DNA of 39,865 nucleotides from Candidatus Poribacteria bacterium (GCA_026706025.1 JAPOZO010000013.1:1-39865); one strand, 5' to 3'; shown: positions 1 to 8,356, counted from the stretch's first letter. The notes: generated by a model from the sequence alone, not told the origin. Translations and numbers: made by a program.

Positions 1-1
1 A

Positions 2-544
2 CAATCAACCCTTTTCAACCGACGCGCTGGTGGTCTTTTGATTGCTGGCGCGTTGATTTTACTCGGAACCCTTGTCATTGTGGCGCATTTTCCCGCGCCT
101 TCGCCACCGATACCTGAACCCTCACCTGTCAAGGATATCCCACCGAATGCACTCTCTCGCCTCGACAATCAACCCCGCACCCCGGTGCGCCCCTTCCACG
201 CTTCCGATCTTCCGCCCTATCAATCGGATTTCTACCGCACCATCATAAACAACAACCTCTTCCGTCCGCTGGGTTGGACTCCGCCACGTCGAAAAGAACC
301 GTATCGGTTGCTCGGCACAATGGTACCCAAAGACGGAAAAACACCACTCCAGGCGATTATCCAAGTTTCCACTGCCGGAAATCAGACGCACATCGTCAGC
401 ATCGGTGATACTTTTGACGCGGACACCAAAATCGTTGACATCCAACCCAAGCAGGTAACCCTTGACCGCGCAGGACAACAAACCACCCTGAAGTTAAATA
501 CATCTCCGTGGATAAGCACTGCCAAAGGTAGATTCTCACGTTAA
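2..544 (+). CDS. GspC/PulC-like type II secretion protein, 5' truncated by window edge
   Basis: The reading frame is open from the first bases, so the true start lies outside the window; the TTG at 38 is internal. The visible protein has a short basic stretch, a membrane segment (IAGALILLGTLVIVAHF), a proline-rich linker and then a periplasmic domain. This domain has the pattern of the GspC homology region: an NNLFRPLGW segment, YRLLGT, then a small beta domain with a conserved 'IGDTF' turn. In type II secretion GspC is the inner-membrane clamp that links the inner platform to the outer-membrane secretin. No other secretion gene adjoins it here, but a GspG-like pseudopilin and a prepilin peptidase lie near 10 kb. 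A PilP-like protein of type IV pili is an alternative. The gene converges on AnmK. Confidence 0.6.
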   Translation, partial: QSTLFNRRAGGLLIAGALILLGTLVIVAHFPAPSPPIPEPSPVKDIPPNALSRLDNQPRTPVRPFHASDLPPYQSDFYRTIINNNLFRPLGWTPPRRKEPYRLLGTMVPKDGKTPLQAIIQVSTAGNQTHIVSIGDTFDADTKIVDIQPKQVTLDRAGQQTTLKLNTSPWISTAKGRFSR

Positions 545-595
545 AGATAATCGTTAACGTTGTCCTTTCTTGCAAAGAAATTTAACGGTGCTGCT

Positions 596-640
596 GAAAT
601 ACCGAGAACCGATTGCTGATGGAAACCGACAGCCAGTAAA
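596..640. repeat. Possible degenerate TCAGTTA-type intergenic repeat
   Basis: The spacer between the two convergent genes contains degenerate repeats of the form ACCGAnnNCTGATGG / ACCGACAGCCAGT. They resemble the arms of the inverted elements near 3050, 10240 and 18440. No clear terminator with a T tract was seen. Confidence 0.25.
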
Positions 641-1840
641 TCATGGACACACGAACTTGCCCAAAATTTTCCGGACGGATGCCCCCGTCGCTGAAGGTAG
701 ATTCCCAGCGTTTCCATGGAGGGTCTCGTTCGCCAGAATCGCGAACGCAATTGCCTCCTTCGCATCCGCTGAGATGCCAGAATTGTCCACAGATTCAACT
801 ATTGTATTCGGTAATTGTTCGCTGAGTCGTCGCATGATCGTCTGATTGTGGACACCACCACCGCTCACATAAAGCGTATCTATCGGGTTCTGTCCTGTTA
901 TGAATCGTTCGATATAGCCGACAATCGTCTGGACCGTCAGTTCGGTCAGTGTCGCGATGCAATCGTTGTCTGAAAGTGCGTGTTCACGGCAGTCCGCCAG
1001 ACATTCCATTGCATAAGTGTGTCCAAACATCTCGCGTCCGGTGGTTTTCGGGGGAGACAGTTGGAAAAACGGGTGCTTTAACCATTCGTCAATGAGCGGT
1101 TGGTATGGCGTGCCGTGTGCGGCGCGTTTGCCGTCTTTATCGTAGTGTTCCACCCCTTCCGTAATTTCTGTTACGACAGCATCAATACACATGTTGCCGG
1201 GACCCGTATCCGCAGCACAGACGGAATCATACGTTCCGTTTGCAGGCAGCACCGTGAGGTTCGCGATCCCGCCGATGTTCAACAATCCAACTGTTTTAAC
1301 ACTGTTATGGAACAGTAGATAGTCGATGTATGATACCAACGGCGCGCCTTGCCCGCCCGCTGCCATATCAGCGACCCGAAAATCCGCTATCGTTGGAATT
1401 CCAGTTTCGTGCGCGATGACCGCAGGTTCGCCGATCTGTAGCGTTGAGGGATAACGAGAATCGTTGCAATCCGCGCTTGTGTCTTTTGGCAGATGATGAA
1501 TTGTTTGACCGTGTGAGCCGATGAGATCAATATCGCTGGCGCGCATTCCACTTTTTTGCAGGATGTGTTTCACCGCTTCTGCGAAGAGATGTCCGATATA
1601 GAAATTCATCTCGCAGATGTCATCAACGCGACCGGTATCGGGTTGGCTGAGGGAAAGGATCCGTTGTGGCACGCCGGATGGAAAGGGAAAGGTCTCAAAA
1701 GCGATGAGGTCTACTTCAGTTCCCAAGCCGTGTCCGGTAATTTCAACGATGGCAGCATCAATGCCATCAACAGAGGTACCGGACATTAAACCGATAACAA
1801 GTTTTTTATCTTTTTTAAGAAGTTCAAAAAATTCTTTCAT
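641..1840 (-). CDS. anmK: Anhydro-N-acetylmuramic acid kinase AnmK
   Basis: AnmK phosphorylates 1,6-anhydro-MurNAc (opening the anhydro ring) to MurNAc-6-phosphate in cytoplasmic cell-wall recycling. The 399-residue product has the family's hallmarks: VIGLMSGTSVDGIDAAIVEI near the N-terminus (nucleotide-binding loop), GSHGQTIHH, NIGGIANLT, and DTGPGN with the adjacent metal and phosphate contacts. The length is close to the family norm (about 370-390), with a short N-terminal extension. The ATG at 1840 is preceded by AGGA at about 6 nt. It lies only 8 nt after the NamZ stop, so the two are almost certainly co-transcribed. Its place last in the operon after NamZ and an AmiE-like hydrolase fits a muropeptide salvage pathway. 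Confidence 0.95.
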   Translation of the reverse strand: MKEFFELLKKDKKLVIGLMSGTSVDGIDAAIVEITGHGLGTEVDLIAFETFPFPSGVPQRILSLSQPDTGRVDDICEMNFYIGHLFAEAVKHILQKSGMRASDIDLIGSHGQTIHHLPKDTSADCNDSRYPSTLQIGEPAVIAHETGIPTIADFRVADMAAGGQGAPLVSYIDYLLFHNSVKTVGLLNIGGIANLTVLPANGTYDSVCAADTGPGNMCIDAVVTEITEGVEHYDKDGKRAAHGTPYQPLIDEWLKHPFFQLSPPKTTGREMFGHTYAMECLADCREHALSDNDCIATLTELTVQTIVGYIERFITGQNPIDTLYVSGGGVHNQTIMRRLSEQLPNTIVESVDNSGISADAKEAIAFAILANETLHGNAGNLPSATGASVRKILGKFVCP

Positions 1841-1848
1841 CTATGTTC

Positions 1849-3033
1849 CTAAGCGTAGGCGTGATACTCTTTTGCTTTGTCAATCCACGTCTGAAGTTCT
1901 CGCTCCCACCGCGCCCGAATCGTATCCACTGATTCTCCATTTGACAGAGCATCTCGGAGCCAAGTGTTTCCTACTAACCTATCAAAATGGGCGGGTAAAA
2001 ATCTAAAATGGTCTCTATACTCGGTGGTTAAAACGGATAACATCTGGAGAGCGGTCTCTATTGGACGGAAACGTTCTCTGTCGGTAATGTGGATTGCAAC
2101 GCCTCCGCAGGTCTGTTTTGCGTGTTTTGTGGTATCAGCGACCGGCGCGGGTGTGAAAACAACAGGACGGAACCGAACCCCCGGTAGTTGGCAGTCATTC
2201 AGTAGTTCTGCCCATCTTTCGCCATTGCACCAAGGCGCACCTATGTATTCAAACGGCTTTGTCGTGCCACGTCCCTCGCTCATATTTGTGCCTTCAAAGA
2301 GACATAACCCCGGGTAAAGCACTGCGGTTGTAAGCGTCGGCATATTCGGTGATGGCGGCACCCATTGCAAACCGGTGTTATCGTGCCACATGCCTCGTTT
2401 GTATCCATACATCCATGCCACTTTTAGTTGACATGACAGCACGCGCTCCGCTTTCAATAACATTGCCAATTCACCGACCGTCAACCCATAACGAACTGGA
2501 ATCCTATGTATACCTACGAAAGATTCAGAGCCGCTCGCCAATACCGGTCCCTCCACAGCAGTGCAGGTAATTGGATTCGGTCGGTCAGCAACGATAAGCT
2601 CAAGTCCATAGTCACTGGCTGCCTCCATCGCATGTAGTAAGGTCGAAATGTAGGTATAATAACGCGCGCCGACATCCTGCATATCATAGACAAGCAGATC
2701 TATACCTTCAAGTTGATTTGCTGTAGGGCGCATCGATTGTCCATACAGACTGAAAATCGGCACGCTTAATGGATTTTCATCAGAGGTGTCAACACTATTG
2801 ATAGCGATACCGTCTTGTACCGCTCCCCAGAGTCCGTGCTCTGGCGAAAAAATCGCGGAGAGTTGACACTCGGGTGCTTCAGCAAAAAGCCGATAGTTGC
2901 TACGTAGAGCAGCATCAACCCCAGTATGATTTGTAATCAGCCCGATTGATTTCCCTCGAATCCAATCACTTTTCTCGCTGAGTAAAATGCTCAACCCTAA
3001 TTCTGTTTGTTGTGATTTTGCCGGAACATCCAT
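1849..3033 (-). CDS. namZ: NamZ-type exo-beta-N-acetylmuramidase (DUF1343)
   Basis: DUF1343 proteins include NamZ, an exo-acting enzyme that releases non-reducing terminal MurNAc from peptidoglycan fragments. The 394-residue protein shows the family blocks in order: GKSIGLITNHTGVDA (about 28-42), SPEHGLWG, DMQDVGARYYTYISTLLHAM, ADRPNPI, an EGTNMSEGRGTTKPFEYIGAPW block, and FxRP near 290. There is no N-terminal signal or lipobox; Gram-positive NamZ is secreted. So either this enzyme is cytoplasmic, or the annotated ATG at 3033 misses an export signal. Upstream in frame there is only the repeat-derived spacer, which favours a cytoplasmic enzyme. AnmK follows at 8 nt and an AmiE-like hydrolase precedes it, a pairing that supports peptidoglycan salvage. 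Confidence 0.85.
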   Translation of the reverse strand: MDVPAKSQQTELGLSILLSEKSDWIRGKSIGLITNHTGVDAALRSNYRLFAEAPECQLSAIFSPEHGLWGAVQDGIAINSVDTSDENPLSVPIFSLYGQSMRPTANQLEGIDLLVYDMQDVGARYYTYISTLLHAMEAASDYGLELIVADRPNPITCTAVEGPVLASGSESFVGIHRIPVRYGLTVGELAMLLKAERVLSCQLKVAWMYGYKRGMWHDNTGLQWVPPSPNMPTLTTAVLYPGLCLFEGTNMSEGRGTTKPFEYIGAPWCNGERWAELLNDCQLPGVRFRPVVFTPAPVADTTKHAKQTCGGVAIHITDRERFRPIETALQMLSVLTTEYRDHFRFLPAHFDRLVGNTWLRDALSNGESVDTIRARWERELQTWIDKAKEYHAYA

Positions 3034-3049
3034 CTTTTCGTTTTTTATA

Positions 3050-3130
3050 GTTATCGGTTATCAGTTATCAGTTACAAGAGGTTTCTGATTAAACAATACC
3101 CTCTTTAACTGACAACTGACGACTGAAAAC
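3050..3130. repeat. Intergenic inverted-repeat element (TCAGTTA family)
   Basis: The left arm at 3054-3081 is built from TTATCAG units and ends in AAGAGG. The right arm at 3100-3126 begins CCTCTT and continues with AACTGAC units. With one bulged base the arms pair almost throughout around a loop of about 18 nt. The right half lies inside the 3' end of the AmiE-like gene. A 16-nt stretch, CAGTTACAAGAGGTTT, recurs exactly (as its complement) in the spacer near 10302-10317. Confidence 0.7.
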
Positions 3131-4150
3131 TATTTCATGGAACATCCTCCGAAATTCGATAATACCGCGTCGGTCAGCATCAGGGTGTACCCGATTTGTC
3201 AACAGAATAGCAGCGAGTTTCCTCTTCAAACATATCCGTATTGAAGTACCAGTGAACCCTGTATGATAAAGACATTCATCATCCGTCACTGCCCAACCGA
3301 TGCAGCGGCGTTCTCCTTCTGCTGAGACGACTTTACGCATTGTGTCGAGGCTCTCCAAACGTAATAGGACACCACCGTTATCCATTAACGCGCTGCAAAA
3401 TTTTCTGAGGTCTGTTGACGTAGCGAAGAGTCCCGCATTGCCTGAAACACCGCCGAGAAAATGCGCGTTTTCATCGTGGACCTGTCCGATAATCACACCT
3501 TCTCGCCAGTCGTAGCGTTCATAGTTTACCATCCGACGTTCAAAACTGTTGGAATCCTCAGTGGCAGCACAGTTTCCATGCCACGCTTGGGGCGGATTGA
3601 ACCACGTCTGCTCCATACCGAGTGGTGCGAATATCCGCTCTCGCGCCAATTGATCAAGCGGCTGTTTCGTTACCTTTTCAAGCAGCGCACCGAGCACAAT
3701 ATACCCTAAGCAACTGTATACCGCCTTCTCTCCAGGTTGAGATTCCAATGCCACCTCACCGAGATAAGAAATAACATGCTCGCGGGATCCTGCCCGTAAG
3801 TAGAGCGGTACCCATGCCGGAAGACCTGAAGTATGTGTCAACAGATGGGTAAGCGTTACGCCTTTCTGTCCGAAGGCTGGCAAGTATTTCTCAGCAGGTG
3901 TACTCAGGGAGAGCCTGCCTTTCTCAACAAGCTGCATGCAGAGCGTCCCGATGACAATCGGCTTTGTCAGCGATGCCAAGTCGAACAGGGTCGTCCGAAG
4001 CATGGGCAGTCGTTTCGGCTTTATAGATCGGCAGCCAAAAGCTTCGTGGTAAAGCACCTCTTTATTCGTAAGGATACAAGCAACTGCCCCAGGAAACACC
4101 TTTTCCGTAATACTATTTTCAATGAGTGCTGAAATCGAATCTTTAAACAT
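3089..4150 (-). CDS. Beta-lactamase-fold serine hydrolase (class C superfamily), possibly AmiE-like
   Basis: This is a PF00144-type penicillin-recognising serine hydrolase of 353 residues. The catalytic S-x-x-K is ASLTK (S60, K63). The second motif reads YSCLGY (Y145), with Cys where the commonest family pattern has Asn or Asp. HTGFTG near the C-terminus replaces the KTG element. There is no signal peptide. Bacillus subtilis carries a relative, AmiE/YbbE (N-acetylmuramyl-L-alanine amidase), beside namZ and nagZ. By that analogy this enzyme probably strips stem peptides from muropeptides before NamZ and AnmK act. The ATG at 4150 is preferred over an upstream GTG at 4162, because the latter lies inside a hairpin repeat. 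The last residues (about RQLSVKEGIV) are encoded by an intergenic repeat, so the original C-terminus has been altered. Esterase function is possible. Confidence 0.75.
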   Translation of the reverse strand: MFKDSISALIENSITEKVFPGAVACILTNKEVLYHEAFGCRSIKPKRLPMLRTTLFDLASLTKPIVIGTLCMQLVEKGRLSLSTPAEKYLPAFGQKGVTLTHLLTHTSGLPAWVPLYLRAGSREHVISYLGEVALESQPGEKAVYSCLGYIVLGALLEKVTKQPLDQLARERIFAPLGMEQTWFNPPQAWHGNCAATEDSNSFERRMVNYERYDWREGVIIGQVHDENAHFLGGVSGNAGLFATSTDLRKFCSALMDNGGVLLRLESLDTMRKVVSAEGERRCIGWAVTDDECLYHTGFTGTSIRICLKRKLAAILLTNRVHPDADRRGIIEFRRMFHEIVFSRQLSVKEGIV

Positions 4151-4151
4151 G

Positions 4152-4222
4152 GTAGTAGGCACGCTCCGTGTGCCGTAACGTTGAAGTCATAGTAGTAGGC
4201 ACACTCCGTGTGCCGTAACGTT
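4152..4222. repeat. Two tandem REP-like hairpins
   Basis: A unit of about 31 nt (GTAGTAGGCAC...GTGCCGTAACGTT) occurs at 4152-4182 and 4192-4222, a 40-nt period. Each contains a 7-bp stem with a 3-nt loop. The second (4198-4214) is perfect, GGCACAC-TCC-GTGTGCC; the first (4158-4174) has one G-T wobble. A related copy lies at 11149-11175. On the minus strand the loop of the first copy reads GGA, placing a possible GGAG ribosome-binding core of the hydrolase gene in the hairpin. Confidence 0.8.
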
Positions 4223-4237
4223 AAATGGTTTCTACTG

Positions 4238-4269
4238 AAAACTGGATGCCTCTGGTGGACTCCAGTTTT
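4238..4269. promoter_or_regulatory. Inverted repeat upstream of the cupin-pgi operon
   Basis: Perfect 9-bp arms AAAACTGGA (4238-4246) and TCCAGTTTT (4261-4269) flank a 14-nt loop. It ends three bases before a TTGACT hexamer at 4272. It could be an operator or an RNA hairpin; no T tract follows, so termination is less likely. Confidence 0.4.
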
Positions 4270-4271
4270 GG

Positions 4272-4299
4272 TTGACTATCGGACTGCCTATATGATACA
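4272..4299 (+). promoter_or_regulatory. Candidate sigma-70 promoter for cupin-pgi
   Basis: TTGACT at 4272-4277 is followed after 16 nt by GATACA at 4294-4299. The -35 is good and the -10 weak. It lies about 64 nt upstream of the cupin ATG. Confidence 0.3.
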
Positions 4300-4362
4300 C
4301 TATCTATCGTATTTTTGTAAGCATTTTTTCATAGATGTGCATCGCAGTTCGGAGAATAAATT

Positions 4363-4728
4363 ATGGAATTATCCGCGCAAGAACTTCAAGAGATCACAAC
4401 AGTTGAAAAACCTTGGGGTGGCTTCATACAATATGTACTTAATCAACCTGTCACTGTCAAAATCTTAGAAATTCGGGCAGGGGAGCAGGTGAGTTATCAG
4501 TATCATCATCATCGGAGTGAGTTATGGATTCCGCTTGATGAGGGTGCCTGTTTGAAACTTAATGGCACCATTCAACGTCCTGAACCTATGGAACCTGTGT
4601 TTATTCCACAAGGTGCGAAGCATCAACTCATCGGTGAATCGAAAGACTATCGGATCCTCGAAATCTCGTTCGGGCACTTTGATGAAGAAGATATCGTCCG
4701 CCTCTCGGACAAGTATGGAAGAATTTAG
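4363..4728 (+). CDS. Cupin of the mannose-6-phosphate isomerase type II family
   Basis: The 121-residue single-domain cupin matches the C-terminal domain of bifunctional mannose-1-phosphate guanylyltransferase/mannose-6-phosphate isomerases. Visible blocks are EKPWGGF, the metal-binding HHHRSELW, the second cupin motif PVFIPQGAKHQL, and the diagnostic ending DEEDIVRLSDKYGR. The metal ligands (His pair, Glu, and the later His) are all present, so it is probably an active fructose-6-P/mannose-6-P isomerase or a closely related sugar-phosphate cupin. The next gene is glucose-6-phosphate isomerase, which shares fructose-6-phosphate, so the pair would branch glycolytic sugar toward mannose-based glycans. 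The start ATG follows a CGGAG ribosome-binding site at about 8 nt. Confidence 0.85.
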   Translation: MELSAQELQEITTVEKPWGGFIQYVLNQPVTVKILEIRAGEQVSYQYHHHRSELWIPLDEGACLKLNGTIQRPEPMEPVFIPQGAKHQLIGESKDYRILEISFGHFDEEDIVRLSDKYGRI

Positions 4729-4744
4729 CAAAAAGGAGATTTTG

Positions 4745-6181
4745 TTGGATAGAAAACTTTGTTTCTCGATTGGTGAAGGGACAGCAGCCTCGTTCCCCGC
4801 TACCGGCAGCGAGGGGAAGACAGCAAAACAGAAGGTTGATACCGCTTTGCAGAGAATTCACGCGCTATTTCAGGAGGAGGCATCAGCACCACTTGTCGAA
4901 TTGGAACGTGGACTTCGTGCTTGGACCCGCAGTCATCTCCAAGAGACAGATATCGTCAAAGTTACGACGTTAGCCACGCGTGCCCGCGAAGACTTTTCGG
5001 TGTTGGTCGTCATCGGTATAGGCGGCTCTGATCTCAGTGCTCGCGTCTTCCACGATTCTTTCAATCACCCCCATCATAACTTGCTGTCAGTTGAAGAACG
5101 CGGCGGTGCTCCAGAGGTTTATTTTACGGGTGATACCTTTGATCCGCGCAAACTCGTCGGCTTAATTGAGATGCTCAAAACGCGGAATCTCCTCCAGAAA
5201 ACACTCTTCAACGTCATCAGCAAATCTGGCACGACAACCGAGACAATGGCGACATTGATGATTATCCGTGAAGTGCTTGACGATGAAAACTGGCGGCAAC
5301 ATGTCCTCGCGACAACTGGACTCACTGCTGAGAGTGTGTTGTTCCGAATGCATGAACAATCATCTTTCTACGGTGACACGTTGCTTCCTGTCCCCGATGG
5401 TGTCGGTGGACGGTTTTCAGCCTTCTCGCCTGTTGGTCTGTTCTTCCTCGCGATGACAGCCGGAAAAAATGAAACCCCAAAGACTCGCGTCCGTGCTGCA
5501 CTGGACGGTGTGAAACAAGCACATGAGGATTTCTTTCTGCCGTGTGAACATCAAGACAACGTTGCCTATCAACTCGCTCGGTGGATCCATTTCGCTGAAG
5601 AAGTTGAGGACACCAAACACCCAAGCAAAAATACTATTGTTTTCTATAACTATGCCGATAACAGCTGCCTCGGTGAGTGGTTTGTTCAACTCTGTACAGA
5701 ATCTATTCAAGAACGGGGAACGGGTCCTAACGTCATAAATGCCAAGGGGCCTACGAGTAATCACTCAATCCTCAATGGCATCATCGCCGGGCCGCGAGAT
5801 AAAGTCGTCCTATTTATCCACTGGCGGGAACTCGGACCCGATTTAGTGCTACCGAGAGATACTCAGATGGACAGGAAATTAACCGACTTTGAAGGGTTAT
5901 CAATGACACACCTGCAGACCGCCTCCTATCGTGGCACTGCCTTAGATTTTAGCGAGAAAGGTGTATCTAATGCAACGTTAACCCTTCCGAAACGGGATAT
6001 CCAGTCTGTTTGTCAACTGATGCGTGTCTTAATGGATGCCATCGCCGTAAAAGGCAGGCTCCAAGATTTGCACCTTGACACCGACGGTGGAAATGAGTTA
6101 ACATATCTCCAAGATGGTGTTGAAGGCTACAAGCGGAACTTCCGATCTTTTGCCTTAGCACCGATGGCGGATAGCAAGTAG
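4745..6181 (+). CDS. pgi: Glucose-6-phosphate isomerase
   Basis: It interconverts glucose-6-P and fructose-6-P. The protein has the two SIS sugar-binding modules. Motifs seen are VIGIGGSDLSARVFHDSF (phosphate loop), VISKSGTTTET, the PGI signature GGRFSAFSPVGL, and GTGPNVINAKGPTSNHSILN. From the TTG at 4745 it is 478 residues, a normal length. AAGGAG at 4733-4738 sits 6 nt before this TTG, which argues for it. The ATG at 4715 is in frame, lies inside the cupin's last codons and has no clear ribosome-binding site; it would overlap the cupin by 14 nt. Either way the two genes are translationally close and form one operon. Confidence 0.9.
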   Translation: MDRKLCFSIGEGTAASFPATGSEGKTAKQKVDTALQRIHALFQEEASAPLVELERGLRAWTRSHLQETDIVKVTTLATRAREDFSVLVVIGIGGSDLSARVFHDSFNHPHHNLLSVEERGGAPEVYFTGDTFDPRKLVGLIEMLKTRNLLQKTLFNVISKSGTTTETMATLMIIREVLDDENWRQHVLATTGLTAESVLFRMHEQSSFYGDTLLPVPDGVGGRFSAFSPVGLFFLAMTAGKNETPKTRVRAALDGVKQAHEDFFLPCEHQDNVAYQLARWIHFAEEVEDTKHPSKNTIVFYNYADNSCLGEWFVQLCTESIQERGTGPNVINAKGPTSNHSILNGIIAGPRDKVVLFIHWRELGPDLVLPRDTQMDRKLTDFEGLSMTHLQTASYRGTALDFSEKGVSNATLTLPKRDIQSVCQLMRVLMDAIAVKGRLQDLHLDTDGGNELTYLQDGVEGYKRNFRSFALAPMADSK

Positions 6182-6258
6182 GTGGTTAAAAATAATCCCT
6201 CTCGTGTCACATATTTTCTGAGTTTAAAGCAAAGACAATTTACAAGTTGTGCCATAAA

Positions 6259-8325
6259 ATGAGGAATAGACTCTCCACTTTACAGTTTCATGATAAGATT
6301 TTTATCGCTTACGGCTTCGTTTTCCTCGTCATGTTTGGTGTTGTTTTTGGGAGTACCAGTTTCCTAATTCGACTCGCTTTTAAACGGGACATTGATGCCT
6401 CTGTTGAGACGCTTCGCGCCCAAATTTCAAATAATTACCAAGCTTTCCTCAACAAAGTTGAGAAGGACGTTCAGGCCACAGCTGCCGACGAAAGATTGCT
6501 TCGCGCCATAGAAAGAGAGGCTACCTTTGCTAATCTACCCACACCAGATTTTGATCTCTTTGAGTATGGCACCGCAGACGGTAAACTGCTATATCCGAAC
6601 CTAAAGACTCGGAGAAATCCACGCATATATAATTCGGTTGACAACGAGGGGGGACACATACAACTCAGGTATATTCCGCAACAGAACGATCTCGGACTAC
6701 AGTTTGTGGTTCAAGTAACGGAATCGGGCGAGTGGGGCTTCGTTACAGGCGGCTACCGTTTGCAAACATGGCTGGAGACAACCCAAACGAATATTCAGTC
6801 AGACGAACATCCGATTTTTCTTGTCGGAAAGCCGCAAACATCGGACACAGCAGGCTTTAGTACCGAATCGAAAATGGTGGAATCAGAGCATTGGCTTCCA
6901 TTGAATAATGCCGCCCGACACGTCCCACTTGACGATCGATTTCAATTACTTTCCGGTTCGCAACTCCGACAAAAAGTGACTTTAGAGGCGTCAGAAGAGA
7001 CCGAAGGGAGTACTTATACCGCTTCTCGAATAACACCTTTCAATTCAGCCTTCGCGACGACACGTGAGACACCACCTGTTGACTTAATCGTCGCATATTC
7101 GCACGCACGCCAGATGAAATGGCAGCAGGAGCTTACACTCACACTGCTTTTAAGTGGTGTCGTTGGGCTGGTATTGGTTTACCTCATTAGTTATATCATC
7201 AGTCGTCGTATCACCCGTCCGATTGCGACCCTACGTGAAGGAGTTGGCCATATCGCTGCCGGTAATCTCGATCATCGCGTTGTCATCCAATCACACAATG
7301 AGATAGGACAACTCGCAGATGGGTTCAACCGAATGGCGCGAGACCTGAAACTCAGTTTAGAGGAACGTATGGCGGCAGAACGGGCAGCAACATGGCGAGA
7401 CGTCGCACGACAGGTGGCGCACGAAATCAAAAATCCGCTTTTCCCGATCCGACTCTCTGTCGAAAATTTACAGCAGGCAAAATCTAAACCTGAGGTTTTC
7501 GAGCAGATATTTAGGGAGTGTACGGACACCGTCATTGAGGAAGTTGACCGCATCGGAAAGTTAATAGATGAGTTTCATCAATTTGCACGGATGCCGAAAC
7601 CACAGAAAAAACCCAGCCAACTCAATGATATTGTGAAATCTATCTTGACGTTATACACGGGGGGCCAGGTACCGGTTCTTGATCGGGAAAATGAAGGTCC
7701 GGCGGTGATTTCAGAACACGAGAACTTGACGCACTCGAATGCTACCGATGAATTTTGGCTCGAAAACATTTCTAAGATTCAGGTTGAAACTGAGCTAGGA
7801 GCACTTCCACAACTCTTGATTGACCCAGAGCAGATCGCACAGGTGCTCGGTAATCTCCTGAAAAACGCGATTGAAGCGATGCCTGATGGCGGGACACTTA
7901 CGGTGAAAACCTATTTCACGCCAAATTCACCACAGGCGGATCCACAGAACAATGAAAACAGTAAAGACGATGGGACAATAAACACGGACACCCACGGCAC
8001 GGTTTCACTGGAAATCCACGATACGGGGCATGGTATGTCCGATGAAACGATGGCGAATCTTTTTGTACCGTATTTCACAACGAAGTCAGAAACAGATGGA
8101 CGCGGACTCGGAATACCAATTGTCAGACAGATTGTTGCCGAACATGGGGCTGAGATTAATTTTCAAAGTACCGAGGGCGTAGACACAACGGTCCGTATTC
8201 ATTTTCCTAACGACCCAAGTGAACATTCCGAAGAATTAACGCCAGAACCGGAAGAATTGACACCCCTCATAGGTTTGGGACCTAAACTGGAAACAGAAGA
8301 ACGGTCAACAAATACTCAAGAATGA
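6259..8325 (+). CDS. NtrY-like membrane sensor histidine kinase
   Basis: The 688-residue protein has a TM segment at about 14-37, a roughly 250-residue extracytoplasmic sensor region, and TM2 at about 291-315. A HAMP domain follows (RRITRPIATL to about 375), then HisKA with VAHEIKNPLFPIRL (phospho-His 388). The HATPase_c domain has the N box LLKNAIEAMPDGGTL, G1 DTGHGMSD, F box FVPYFTTK, and G2 GRGLGIPIV. The pattern 'AERAATWRDVARQVAHEIKNPL' is typical of NtrY-type kinases. No PAS domain is evident between HAMP and HisKA, unlike classical NtrY. It is followed after 31 nt by its sigma-54 response regulator. ATG 6259 is preferred to an upstream TTG at 6247. Confidence 0.9.
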   Translation: MRNRLSTLQFHDKIFIAYGFVFLVMFGVVFGSTSFLIRLAFKRDIDASVETLRAQISNNYQAFLNKVEKDVQATAADERLLRAIEREATFANLPTPDFDLFEYGTADGKLLYPNLKTRRNPRIYNSVDNEGGHIQLRYIPQQNDLGLQFVVQVTESGEWGFVTGGYRLQTWLETTQTNIQSDEHPIFLVGKPQTSDTAGFSTESKMVESEHWLPLNNAARHVPLDDRFQLLSGSQLRQKVTLEASEETEGSTYTASRITPFNSAFATTRETPPVDLIVAYSHARQMKWQQELTLTLLLSGVVGLVLVYLISYIISRRITRPIATLREGVGHIAAGNLDHRVVIQSHNEIGQLADGFNRMARDLKLSLEERMAAERAATWRDVARQVAHEIKNPLFPIRLSVENLQQAKSKPEVFEQIFRECTDTVIEEVDRIGKLIDEFHQFARMPKPQKKPSQLNDIVKSILTLYTGGQVPVLDRENEGPAVISEHENLTHSNATDEFWLENISKIQVETELGALPQLLIDPEQIAQVLGNLLKNAIEAMPDGGTLTVKTYFTPNSPQADPQNNENSKDDGTINTDTHGTVSLEIHDTGHGMSDETMANLFVPYFTTKSETDGRGLGIPIVRQIVAEHGAEINFQSTEGVDTTVRIHFPNDPSEHSEELTPEPEELTPLIGLGPKLETEERSTNTQE

Positions 8326-8356
8326 ACTTTAAACACGATGTGTTAGGACGAAGATA

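Noticed and set aside
1617-2006. Plus-strand frame across the AnmK/NamZ junction
   Set aside because: Shadow of two well-supported minus-strand genes.
3089-4150. A beta-lactamase antibiotic-resistance call
   Set aside because: It lacks a signal peptide and the class C KTG, and it sits with NamZ and AnmK; an AmiE-like muropeptide hydrolase fits better.
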